Assembly (NCBI GenBank): GCA_045646905.1
Contig: JAZRLP010000012.1
Coordinates: 7,935 to 71,934 of the forward strand
Direction: 5' to 3'
From: RGIG4079 sp045646905
GTDB lineage: Bacteria > Bacteroidota > Bacteroidia > Bacteroidales > Muribaculaceae
Length of the DNA: 64,000 bases
Shown here: in pieces, positions 9,176 to 17,848 of the stretch
Layout of the letters: each line of letters begins with the position of its first letter
Position numbering within the stretch: position 1 is the first letter of the stretch
Program-made: the position numbers and the translations under genes
Notes under the pieces: generated by a model
What the model was told of the DNA's origin: nothing
The model's database searches: none
Seen by the model: the letters and a program-made list of their open reading frames with translations, nothing else

Positions 9176-10720
9176 ATGGCTCAACAAGAAGATGTTTTTA
9201 AGAAAATCGTTTCACACGCCAAGGAATACGGTTTTGTTTTTCAATCAAGTGAAATTTATGATGGTTTAGGTGCTGTTTATGACTATGGTCAAAATGGTGT
9301 CGAACTCAAAAACAATATCAAACGTTATTGGTGGGATGCCATGACTTTGCTCAACGATAATATCGTGGGTATTGACTCGGCTATCTTTATGCACCCAACA
9401 ATCTGGAAGGCTTCGGGCCATGTTGATGCATTCAATGACCCATTGATTGACAACAAGGATTCTAAAAAACGTTATCGTGCCGATGTTCTCATCGAAGAAG
9501 AACTCGCTAAGATGGATGACAAAATTGAAAAAGAGGTCGCTAAAGCTCGCAAACGCTTTGGTGAAAGTTTTGACGAAGCACTCTTCCGCGAAACTAACCC
9601 TCGCATTCAAGATATCGTAGCTAAACGCACTGCTCTTCACGAACGTTTTGCTGCAGCTCTCAACGATAACAATCTTGAGGAATTGCGTCAAATCATCATC
9701 GACCAAGAAATCGTGTGTCCTATCTCTGGCACAAAGAACTGGACTGAGGTGCGTCAATTCAACCTCATGTTCAAAACTGAAATGGGTAGTACTGCCGATG
9801 GCGCAATGGGCGTATATCTTCGTCCCGAAACTGCTCAAGGTATCTTCGTAAACTACCTCAATGTGCAAAAGACTGGTCGCATGCGCCTTCCTTTCGGTAT
9901 TGCTCAAATAGGTAAAGCTTTCCGTAACGAAATCGTGGCTCGCCAATTCATTTTCCGTATGCGTGAGTTTGAACAAATGGAAATGCAATTCTTCGTTCGC
10001 CCTGGTGAAGAACTCAACTGGTTTGCTAAATGGAAAGAAACTCGTTTGAAATGGCACAAAGCGCTTGGTCTTGGCGACCACAAATATCGCTACCACGATC
10101 ACGACAAACTCGCTCACTATGCAAATGCTGCTACCGACATCGAGTTTGAAATGCCATTTGGCTTCAAAGAAGTTGAAGGTATCCACTCTCGTACCAATTT
10201 CGACCTCTCACAACACGAAAAATATTCGGGCAAAAACATCAAATACTTTGACCCTGAATTGAATGAATCATATGTGCCTTATGTTATCGAAACATCTATC
10301 GGTGTTGACCGTATGTTCCTTTCAGTCCTCTGCTCTTCATATGAAGAACAAAAACTTGAAGGTGGCGACACTCGCGTGGTGCTTCACTTGCCTGCTCCAT
10401 TGGCTCCAGTGAAATGTGCCGTTATGCCATTGGTTCGCAAAGATGGTCTTCCCGAAAAAGCTCGCGAAATCGTTAACGACCTCAAATTTGACTTCGCTAC
10501 ACACTACGAAGAAAAAGACTCTATCGGCAAACGCTATCGCCGTCAAGATGCTATCGGTACTCCTTTCTGTATTACTGTTGACCATCAAACACTCGAAGAT
10601 GGCACTGTAACACTTCGTGAACGCGACTCAATGAATCAATCACGCGTGGCTATCGCTGACCTTCACAAATTGATTCACGAAAATGTGAGCCTCAATGCTC
10701 TTCTTCGCAAATTGGGATAA
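9176..10720 (+). CDS. glyQS: Glycine--tRNA ligase, single-chain dimeric type
   Basis: 514 residues, normal for the alpha2 class II glycyl-tRNA synthetase that charges tRNA-Gly in the cytoplasm. Recognisable blocks are the N-terminal FQSSEIYDGLGAVYDYG, KRYWWDAM, the motif-2 stretch FRNEIVARQFIFRMREFEQM, the ETSIGVDRM block of motif 3 and a C-terminal anticodon-binding domain (APVKCAVMPL... DHQTLEDGTVTLRERDS). It is the eukaryote/archaea-like single-chain form and not the alpha/beta GlyQ+GlyS type. The FKBP lipoprotein gene follows 15 bp downstream and is likely in the same transcript. Confidence 0.97.
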   Translation: MAQQEDVFKKIVSHAKEYGFVFQSSEIYDGLGAVYDYGQNGVELKNNIKRYWWDAMTLLNDNIVGIDSAIFMHPTIWKASGHVDAFNDPLIDNKDSKKRYRADVLIEEELAKMDDKIEKEVAKARKRFGESFDEALFRETNPRIQDIVAKRTALHERFAAALNDNNLEELRQIIIDQEIVCPISGTKNWTEVRQFNLMFKTEMGSTADGAMGVYLRPETAQGIFVNYLNVQKTGRMRLPFGIAQIGKAFRNEIVARQFIFRMREFEQMEMQFFVRPGEELNWFAKWKETRLKWHKALGLGDHKYRYHDHDKLAHYANAATDIEFEMPFGFKEVEGIHSRTNFDLSQHEKYSGKNIKYFDPELNESYVPYVIETSIGVDRMFLSVLCSSYEEQKLEGGDTRVVLHLPAPLAPVKCAVMPLVRKDGLPEKAREIVNDLKFDFATHYEEKDSIGKRYRRQDAIGTPFCITVDHQTLEDGTVTLRERDSMNQSRVAIADLHKLIHENVSLNALLRKLG

Positions 10721-10735
10721 TCAAATTATAACAAA

Positions 10736-11293
10736 ATGAAAAAATTACCTCTCTTTTTCATATTTTCTATCCTTTTCACCTTTGTTAGTTGCAACCTCGA
10801 CAATGGCGAATGGGACAAATATGAAGATTGGCGTAAGGTCAATGAAAATTGGTTTGTTGAGCAGCAAAATCGCATCGACGACAATGGCTCAAAATATTAC
10901 ACTGCGCTTGCTCCCGATTGGGACACTACACAAAGTGTATTGATTCATTATTTCAACGACCGCAAATTGACCGAAGGCAATCTCTCGCCACTTTACACCA
11001 GCACTGTTGATGTAAAATATAAAGGATACTTATATAATGGCGAGCCATTTGATTCGTCCTACACCAAAACTGCAGCATATGGCGATAGTATATTTCGCAC
11101 TCAATGTAGCCAAGTAATTCAAGGATGGATAGTGGCACTTGAAGATATGCGAGTTGGTGATAGCTGCGAGGTAGTAATCCCCCACTCTATGGCATATGGA
11201 GCTCAAGAGTCGGGCATCATCAAGCCATACAGTGCATTGCGATTCCATATCAAATTAGTAGATATCCCATTCTACGAAACCGAAAAGAAATAA
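10736..11293 (+). CDS. FKBP-type peptidyl-prolyl cis-trans isomerase lipoprotein
   Basis: 185 residues. The N-terminus is a lipoprotein signal ending FVSC, with Cys19 as the lipidation site. The C-terminal half (about 85-180) is an FKBP domain: VDVKYKGYLYNGEPFDSS, QVIQGWIVALEDMRVGD and IPHSMAYGAQ correspond to the conserved strands and the W/Y/F pocket. The expected role is folding of envelope proteins at the periplasmic face. It lies 15 bp after glyQS and ends just before a strong terminator. The pairing with glyQS looks like transcriptional convenience only. Confidence 0.92.
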   Translation: MKKLPLFFIFSILFTFVSCNLDNGEWDKYEDWRKVNENWFVEQQNRIDDNGSKYYTALAPDWDTTQSVLIHYFNDRKLTEGNLSPLYTSTVDVKYKGYLYNGEPFDSSYTKTAAYGDSIFRTQCSQVIQGWIVALEDMRVGDSCEVVIPHSMAYGAQESGIIKPYSALRFHIKLVDIPFYETEKK

Positions 11294-11316
11294 TAAAATC
11301 TTCTCATAATAGAAAT

Positions 11317-11350
11317 AGCCTCGCACCACAAAATGCGAGGCTGTTCTTTT
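11317..11350 (+). terminator. Rho-independent terminator after the FKBP gene
   Basis: AGCCTCGCA (11317-11325) pairs with TGCGAGGCT (11334-11342), 9 bp with an 8-nt loop, followed by GTTCTTTTT. It may also stop the convergent aspD transcript, but its minus-strand U-run is weak. Confidence 0.85.
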
Positions 11351-11371
11351 TGCTTTAAATACAGTTTATTT

Positions 11372-13090
11372 TCACTTTGTAACGCAATCGGGTTGTTCAC
11401 CTTTCTCGCGAAATTCGCTATGGTATTCGTTGAGGATAGAGCGTATTGCTGTACCTATGCGTAGGTAGGATTTGCGGTCGAGGTTGGCAAGTGAGATGCG
11501 CACCGACCAATCGGGTCCAGCAAAGCCATCGCCATTTAACAGCACTACGGCAGTTTCGTTGGCAAGGCGTATTACAAAGTCGAGTGGTTCGTAGTTCTTG
11601 GCCAAATATTCACAAAACTCGTTGCCATAGATATGCTTTGCCCACACCATTATATCCATCTCCGAATAATATCCGGCTCGCAATGGGTCGGGTTTGAGAG
11701 TGAAGCCTGTAGTTTTCCACAACGCATCAAGTCGGTTATTAATAATCGTTTGCATACGCGTTTTATACACATTTTCTCTATCAAGAAGCGAATATGCGGC
11801 GAAGAGCGACATTTGCACTTGCTGTGGAGTAGAGAGTCCGGCTGTGTGGTTAAGTGCTACCATACGACTATCGGCCACCATGCGATCAATAAATTTCATC
11901 TTTTCGGGTTCAAGTGTCAATGAGCCGTAGCGAGTATTCAATGCTTTTTTGTCCTTGTCGCAAAGATGCTCTATGAGTGCATCAAAGATATTTAACTGAT
12001 TTAATGCAATTACAGCAAGTCGCCACCCAGTCGCACCAAAATATTTAGAGAATGAATAAACTGTCATGGTGTTGTGAGGTAATCGATACATCAACGATTT
12101 AAAATCGGGGACAAATGTGCCATACACATCGTCGGTGATAATCATAAGATCGTGGTTGTCATTATGTACTACATCGGCAATGCGGTCTAATGCGTGCTGC
12201 GACAAAGTGTAAGATGGTGGATTGCTGGGATTTACCACACAAAGGAGTTTCACATCTTTATCACGCAATTTATCAATTTCCTCATCGGGATACTGCCAAT
12301 AATGCAATCCATCTTCCTCTATCTTATTGGCACTGATATTCACCACATTAAACCCAAACCGTTCGAGATGAGGAATTTCAAGATAAGGAGTAAATACCGG
12401 TGTCATAATTGCGATGGTATCCCCTTTTTTGAGCAATCGATTTTCAAACAAAGAGTCAAATGCATAACACATCGCAGCAGTGCCTCCCTCTACGGCAAAT
12501 AGGTCATAAACCTTGCTCTTGCATTCGCAACCACAATCCTTGCCCTCGTTGCATTCACAATCATCATCGCATTGGCAACCTCCCATTTCCTTTGCGAGAT
12601 AATCACGCACCAATAGTTCGGTGCAATGAAGAATGCGGTCGGGTGTAGGATATTGGTCACCAATCACAGCCTCGGCCCACTCATGAGCCACATCATTAGG
12701 ATCTACATTGTGATTTACAATTAGATATTCAAATGCACCTCGCAACAATTCAGCACCATCATAATTGCGATGCACCTCAAGAAAAGTCCTAAAACGCTCG
12801 CCACTACCCTCCCGTGAAGGAATGCCAGCAATGCCGTCACCTACATCTTTGGTGAGATGACACTCTGCTAAAGCCCATTTTCCCAACAAAAAGAATGCTT
12901 CTCGTGGAGTTGTTGCCACCCAGTTGGGATTTCCTCTGCCTGCATTAAGAAATGTTGCCGACGATTTGCCTGCATCTTCTTGCGCCATAGCAATCAAGCG
13001 ATTTTTTATCTCAAACGGACTCATTTTTTCAAGTTCTCGTTCAAATTTTCTTTTTTCTGTACAATTACAGTTGCTTTTTTTATTTTCCAT
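11372..13090 (-). CDS. aspD: Aspartate 4-decarboxylase / aspartate aminotransferase (PLP enzyme) with Cys-rich insertion
   Basis: 572 residues of fold-type I PLP enzyme. Sequence through the N-terminal part (FLNAGRGNPNWVATTPREAF, GIPSREGSGERF, VIGDQYPTPDRIL) matches bifunctional aspartate 4-decarboxylases (L-aspartate to L-alanine plus CO2). Key sites are the aromatic/Asp cofactor region (NPSNPPS, ITDDVYG) and the Schiff-base lysine K349 in YSFSKYFGATGWR. Odd: residues 171-193 insert a run with seven cysteines (CQCDDDCEC...CGCEC) exactly where the family usually has a short loop before DLFAVEGGTAAMCY, and the N-terminus adds NCNC. It follows the broken aspT by 45 bp on the same strand; in intact systems the pair makes a proton-motive force by aspartate/alanine exchange. 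Confidence 0.93.
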   Translation of the reverse strand: MENKKSNCNCTEKRKFERELEKMSPFEIKNRLIAMAQEDAGKSSATFLNAGRGNPNWVATTPREAFFLLGKWALAECHLTKDVGDGIAGIPSREGSGERFRTFLEVHRNYDGAELLRGAFEYLIVNHNVDPNDVAHEWAEAVIGDQYPTPDRILHCTELLVRDYLAKEMGGCQCDDDCECNEGKDCGCECKSKVYDLFAVEGGTAAMCYAFDSLFENRLLKKGDTIAIMTPVFTPYLEIPHLERFGFNVVNISANKIEEDGLHYWQYPDEEIDKLRDKDVKLLCVVNPSNPPSYTLSQHALDRIADVVHNDNHDLMIITDDVYGTFVPDFKSLMYRLPHNTMTVYSFSKYFGATGWRLAVIALNQLNIFDALIEHLCDKDKKALNTRYGSLTLEPEKMKFIDRMVADSRMVALNHTAGLSTPQQVQMSLFAAYSLLDRENVYKTRMQTIINNRLDALWKTTGFTLKPDPLRAGYYSEMDIMVWAKHIYGNEFCEYLAKNYEPLDFVIRLANETAVVLLNGDGFAGPDWSVRISLANLDRKSYLRIGTAIRSILNEYHSEFREKGEQPDCVTK

Positions 13091-13135
13091 ACAATCTTTA
13101 TTTATGAATTACGAATTATAAATTATGAATCAACA

Positions 13136-14646
13136 TCACGCCATCATTAGCACAATGGCCACGCCCCAAAGAATCAACAATGTATTACCCACGGCATATG
13201 TCACAGTATAACCCATTGCTGGGATTGAACTTTGAAGTGAGTCTTGTATTGCACCGAGTGCTGCAGTTGTGGTGCGACCACCGGCACAACAACCAAGATT
13301 TATAGCAGGATGAAATTTGAATATCTTTGCTCCCATCCACAACCCAACAAATAGAGGTATTGATGTAGCAAGCACTCCAGCCACAAAGAGCATAAAACCA
13401 ACCTTTTCAATACCTTGAATAAATGTAGGGCCGGCTGTGATACCCACTACTGCGATAAACATATTCAACCCAAGGTTATTAAGAATCCAAAGTGCCGGTT
13501 GCGGAATGCCTCCAAATGTGGGGCGTTTTGAACGAAGCCAACCAAATACCAATCCAGCAATCAACGCGCCACCGCTTGTGCTGAGACTAATGGGTACTCC
13601 ACCGAGGTGCAAGGTCAAAGCACCAATGATTCCTCCTATTACAATACCCAATCCCACAAACACCAGGTCGGTTTGATTAGTTGGGCGATCTACATACCCC
13701 ATTTGAGGCGCAGCGGCATTTACTTCACGCGCAAGTCCGTTGATAGTGACTATATCACCTGCGCACAATTCGGTTTGAGCAAGCACTGGAATCTCAACAC
13801 CACCACGGCTGATGCTTTTAACTATCACGCCCGTCATAAATGGTTTCATGCGTAATTGGTCAACAGTAATACCATCAACAGTCTTTTTGGTCAACATCAC
13901 TCTCACCTGTTCCATGGGGAATGATAGCAATTCATTATCGGCAACTTCAGGGCCAATCCAACTTTCATCTTGAATCACATATTCACGACGTCCACTCAAC
14001 ACGATTTCATCACCTTTTTTCACCTTCATAGTAAAATAGGGCTCTACAATCTTGCCATCGATACGCAATCGTTCTACAAACACACGGCGATTCATCTTCT
14101 TGACATACGCCTCAATTTCAGCCACAGTGCGCGAGGTGTCAAAATAAGACGACTCGGCACGATAGGCACGAAAAACAACCTGGCGATTTGAATCGATATA
14201 GGCAGGGTCATTTGCAATGCTACTTTGGTTAAGTTGCAAAGCAAGTTGTGCCGTTTGTTTTTTCACATTTTCCAATCCGCCAAGCAATCGAGGGCCAATA
14301 TTTCCAAGAATATATGCCGAGCCAATTGTCCCAAAGATATATGTTACAGCATAACACACCGGAATCATATCGGTCCACATCTTTTTATCGGCAGCCGATG
14401 CATTGAGCGTGGAAATAGTATCACCTCCCACACCTATTACTGCCGAAATAGTTTGAGCACCACTCAACAATCCAGCGGCCTCTCCGGGCGAATAGCCAAA
14501 TAGTTTAGCTATAACAAAAGTTACCACCAGACACACCACACACAATGCTACTGCAAACCCCACTTGTTTCAACCCCGAGCCTCGCAACGAGCGAAAGATA
14601 TCGCCAATGAGGGATATTCTCTAAACAAATTAACTACTACTTCCAT
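13136..14646 (-). pseudogene. aspT: Aspartate:alanine antiporter gene with internal deletion and frameshift
   Basis: From a TTG at 14587 the frame encodes 483 residues of an AspT/YidE-type antiporter: RCK_C-like domains (about 145-290) flanked by membrane bundles, with the second repeat complete (LVFVGLGIVIGG... to GCCAGGRTTTAALGA). The first repeat lacks its first transmembrane helices. The natural start is visible at ATG 14646 in another frame (MEVVVNLFREYPSLAISF), then runs into a TGA about 25 codons on; in the other frame the sequence resumes at FRSLRGSGLKQVGF. Judged against the protein's own second repeat, about 70-80 codons were lost at about 14590-14605. Function is probably lost, unless a TTG-started truncated form works. 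A misassembly is the alternative. Confidence 0.75.
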
Positions 14647-14787
14647 AATATACACTTTTTACAATAAAATTTATTTACTGAAGCAAAAACACCCACACAC
14701 TATCAATAGTTTCCAAAATCACATCTTTTAACCCAACAAAAATCAAAACAAATCTAAAAAATTGGTCACAAATCCAAAAAAAAGCCG

Positions 14788-14795
14788 TAACTTTG
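14788..14795 (+). promoter_or_regulatory. -7 box of the DASS transporter promoter
   Basis: TAACTTTG fits TAnnTTTG; a TTGG lies 23 nt upstream, slightly too far for an ideal -33. Transcription near 14802 gives a leader of about 95 nt and rules out the in-frame ATG-like codon at 14762 as start. Confidence 0.5.
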
Positions 14796-14896
14796 CACTC
14801 GTTTTTGCCACCCTCCCTGTTGCGACAACGTTAAAGGGTGTAAATCAGAGATTTATTGTAATTTCAGAACAAAAACTATTAATTAATATATATATT

Positions 14897-16417
14897 ATGT
14901 TTAAACGATTTCATGGTTCGCATTTGATGGAGGCGCTTCAACGCCAAAAACTCCAAAAATTATTGTCAACCGAGCTATTGGCTTCACGCCTCACAAAAAT
15001 CCTCATTGCCTCAATCACTATGATTGTCCTATGGGCTATCCCAACAACATCATTCGGCATTGAAGGTCTCACTTTAGTAGAACAACGTGTAATTGCAATC
15101 TTCGCATTTGCAACTTTGATGTGGGTATTCAACGCAATCCCAGCATGGACCACCTCAACATTTGTGGTTGTATTGTTGCTTTTTGCCACATCCGACAGTA
15201 GTTTGTGGTTCTTCCGCGAAGGTATCGCACCCGAAACTTTGGGAACGCTCACAAGCTACAAATCATTGATGGCTTGTTTTGCCGACCCTATCATCATGCT
15301 TTTCATTGGTGGTTTCATCATCGCTATTGCTGCCACTAAAACAGGTCTTGATGTCAAGCTTGCCAAAGTGATGTTAAAGCCTTTCGGCACTCAATCAAAA
15401 TATGTATTATTAGGGTTCATCACTGTTACTGCTGTATTTTCAATGTTCTTGAGCAACACTGCAACAGCTGCTATGATGCTCACATTCTTGGCTCCTGTGC
15501 TTAAAGCACTTCCTGCCGATGGTAAAGGTAAAATTGGCTTGGCTCTTGCAATTCCAGTTGCAGCCAACATTGGTGGTATGGGTACTCCTATCGGTACACC
15601 TCCTAACGCAATCGCTTTGAAATATCTCAACGATCCCGAAGGTATGAACATGAACATCGGTTTTGGTGAATGGATGGCATTCATGATTCCTTTCACTCTT
15701 CTCCTTGTGTTCATCTCATGGGTAGTGTTATTGAAATTATTCCCATTCAAACAAAAAACTATCCACCTCGACATTAAAGGTGAAGCTAAAAAAGACTGGC
15801 GTTCAATCACCGTTTATGTAGTATTTGCCTTGACAGTAGTCCTTTGGGTATTCGATAAAGTTACTGGTGTAAACTCTAATGTAGTGGCAATGCTCCCTGT
15901 GGGTGTATTCTGTATCATCGGCGTTATTACTCGTCGCGACCTTGAAGAAATTAGCTGGGGTGTGCTTTGGATGGTAGCCGGTGGTTTTGCTCTTGGTGTA
16001 GCATTAAACCAAACTGGCTTAGCAACTCACATCATCTCATCAATTCCATTCGACACCTGGTCACCAATCCTCGTAATTATCGGTTCAGGCCTCATCTGCT
16101 ACGCAATGGCCAACTTCATCTCTCACACAGCGACAGCCAACCTTTTGGTTCCAATCTTGGCAGTAGCAGGTGGTAGTATGGCTACCCAATTGGCTCCACT
16201 CGGTGGCGTATCAACATTGTTGATTGGTGTTGCTATCGGATCTTCTTTAGGTATGATTCTTCCTATTTCAACACCTCCCAATGCAATGGCTCAAGCAACT
16301 GGCTTGATTCAAGAAAAAGATATGGCCAAAGTTGGTATTATCATGGGCGTTGTTGGTCTTGTGATTGGTTACATCATGCTCATCGTTCTCGGTTCTAACG
16401 GATTTATTGGTGGATAA
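14897..16417 (+). CDS. DASS (SLC13) family sodium:dicarboxylate symporter
   Basis: 506 residues from ATG 14897, with about 11-12 membrane segments. The two signature blocks of the divalent anion:sodium symporters are present: FLSNTATAAMM in the first half and the related ISHTATANLL in the second, each followed by GxxIGTPPN or ISTPPNA (GTPIGTPPNAIALKYL; LPISTPPNAMAQA). Expected role: inner-membrane uptake of succinate, malate, fumarate or aspartate driven by sodium. A porin gene follows 71 bp downstream, and the aspartate decarboxylase locus lies divergently, which suggests a C4-acid theme. The start is chosen because the promoter lies downstream of the 5'-most in-frame start. Confidence 0.88.
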   Translation: MFKRFHGSHLMEALQRQKLQKLLSTELLASRLTKILIASITMIVLWAIPTTSFGIEGLTLVEQRVIAIFAFATLMWVFNAIPAWTTSTFVVVLLLFATSDSSLWFFREGIAPETLGTLTSYKSLMACFADPIIMLFIGGFIIAIAATKTGLDVKLAKVMLKPFGTQSKYVLLGFITVTAVFSMFLSNTATAAMMLTFLAPVLKALPADGKGKIGLALAIPVAANIGGMGTPIGTPPNAIALKYLNDPEGMNMNIGFGEWMAFMIPFTLLLVFISWVVLLKLFPFKQKTIHLDIKGEAKKDWRSITVYVVFALTVVLWVFDKVTGVNSNVVAMLPVGVFCIIGVITRRDLEEISWGVLWMVAGGFALGVALNQTGLATHIISSIPFDTWSPILVIIGSGLICYAMANFISHTATANLLVPILAVAGGSMATQLAPLGGVSTLLIGVAIGSSLGMILPISTPPNAMAQATGLIQEKDMAKVGIIMGVVGLVIGYIMLIVLGSNGFIGG

Positions 16418-16438
16418 CATTTAAATTAACTATACAAA

Positions 16439-16475
16439 AGAAGCTGTTTCATTTATCGTTACAGCTTCTTTTTAT
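16439..16475 (+). terminator. Terminator/attenuator between the DASS gene and the porin gene
   Basis: AGAAGCTGT (16439-16447) pairs with ACAGCTTCT (16461-16469) and is followed by TTTTTATTTTT. The U-run ends only about 10 nt before the porin ATG, so porin expression must rely on read-through or on a promoter overlapping the hairpin. Confidence 0.8.
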
Positions 16476-16488
16476 TTTTGCTTTAATT

Positions 16489-17736
16489 ATGAAAAAATTA
16501 TTTTTACTACTTTCTCTTTCTCTCATCGCATTCAACAGCATTGCCGAGGAAGTAGAATCAAAAAATGGCTTTAAATTAAAAATCTATGGCCAAGTGCGTG
16601 CCGACTTGTTTTATAACACTCGCGCCAATGTAGAAAGCGTTGACGGCCTATTCTACAGCTACCCTATGGACATCAAATTAGATGCAGAAGGCAATGACCT
16701 CAACGACCAAGACAACAGCAATTTCTATCTTTTATACTCTCGTCTTGGGCTTGATGTAAACGGGCCTAAATTGGGCAGCGCAAAGACATCGGCAAAGATT
16801 GAATTTGACTTCCGTGGCTCAGGTACTACCCTTTCACTCATTCGCCTACGCCACGCTTATTTCAATTTCAACTGGGGCAAATCATCGGTTCTTGCTGGTC
16901 AAACATGGCACCCATTCTTTGGCGAGGTATCACCACAAATGCTCAACCTCAACACTGGCGCGCCATTCCAACCATTTAGCCGCGCCCCACAAGTGCGTTA
17001 TCGTTTCAATCACAAAGGGCTTCAACTCACAGCGTCGGCAGTGTGGCAATCGCAATTCCTATCTGTTGGTCCTGACGAAAATGATAACACCAAGAGCGTA
17101 AAAAGCAACAAATATATCAAAAATAGTTGTGTCCCCGAAATTCATTTTGGTGCCGACTATAAAACAAGTAACCTCATCGTAGGTGCTGGTGCCGACATGA
17201 CTTCGCTCGTGCCTCGCACTCAAGCCACAGTCAATGGCAATACCTATAAAGTAGATGAACGCATCACCTCGGTTTCGGGCGAAATTCACGCTAAATACAC
17301 CACTCCTATGTGGCAATTTGCAGCAAAAAGCACCCTCGCATCTAACCTCACACAGACATCTATGCTTGGTGGTTACGGTGTGTGCGACATTGACCCCATT
17401 ACCGGCCAACAATCATATACCCCTACCTACAACTCGTCATCGTGGATAAACATAGTGTGGGGTAAGAAATGGAAAGTAGGAGTATTTGGTGGCTACATGA
17501 AAAACCTCGGCACAACCAAAGAAGTATCAAGCCTCATTGGAACAGGTGTTGATGTTGACCAAATCGTTTGTGGTTCGGCCGAAGTTACCTACAACCTCCC
17601 ACACTGGCGTTTTGGCGTTGAATATAACTACACTACAGCATGGTATGGCGACCTCAACAAAGCCAATGGTAAAATCATCAACACACATTCTGTAGACAAT
17701 CATCGTGCCGTTGCCTCTGCTACATTTATGTTCTAA
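16489..17736 (+). CDS. DcaP-like outer-membrane porin
   Basis: 415 residues with a signal peptide (ending FNSIAEE) and a 16-strand-like barrel ending in the C-terminal aromatic ATFMF, the outer-membrane insertion signal. The order of features (KIYGQVRADLFYNTR, LYSRLGLDVNGP, RLRHAYFNFNWGKSSVLAGQTWHPFFGEV, PQVRYRFN) follows the DcaP-like family, some members of which pass dicarboxylates. Its place just after the DASS symporter supports a paired outer/inner membrane route for dicarboxylic acids; this substrate assignment is inference. Confidence 0.8.
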   Translation: MKKLFLLLSLSLIAFNSIAEEVESKNGFKLKIYGQVRADLFYNTRANVESVDGLFYSYPMDIKLDAEGNDLNDQDNSNFYLLYSRLGLDVNGPKLGSAKTSAKIEFDFRGSGTTLSLIRLRHAYFNFNWGKSSVLAGQTWHPFFGEVSPQMLNLNTGAPFQPFSRAPQVRYRFNHKGLQLTASAVWQSQFLSVGPDENDNTKSVKSNKYIKNSCVPEIHFGADYKTSNLIVGAGADMTSLVPRTQATVNGNTYKVDERITSVSGEIHAKYTTPMWQFAAKSTLASNLTQTSMLGGYGVCDIDPITGQQSYTPTYNSSSWINIVWGKKWKVGVFGGYMKNLGTTKEVSSLIGTGVDVDQIVCGSAEVTYNLPHWRFGVEYNYTTAWYGDLNKANGKIINTHSVDNHRAVASATFMF

Positions 17737-17758
17737 ACAACAATATAAAACAACACTC

Positions 17759-17793
17759 AAAATCTCAACCGCATTAGCGATTGAGATTTTTTT
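17759..17793 (+). terminator. Rho-independent terminator after the porin gene
   Basis: AAAATCTCAA (17759-17768) pairs with TTGAGATTTT (17781-17790), followed by a further T-run; 10-bp stem. Confidence 0.85.
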
Positions 17794-17848
17794 GTAATTA
17801 TAATCCTTTTGAATTATCGTTTATTCTTATTTTAATTTAACGATATTC

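Noticed and set aside
9266..10186. A 306-codon open frame on the minus strand across glyQS
   Set aside because: It is an antisense shadow of a clearly coding gene; composition is Phe/Val/His-rich with no family motif, as expected from reversing codon-biased glyQS sequence.
14762..14896. Upstream in-frame extension of the DASS transporter
   Set aside because: A -7 box lies inside it (14788-14795) and the translated stretch lacks transporter character.
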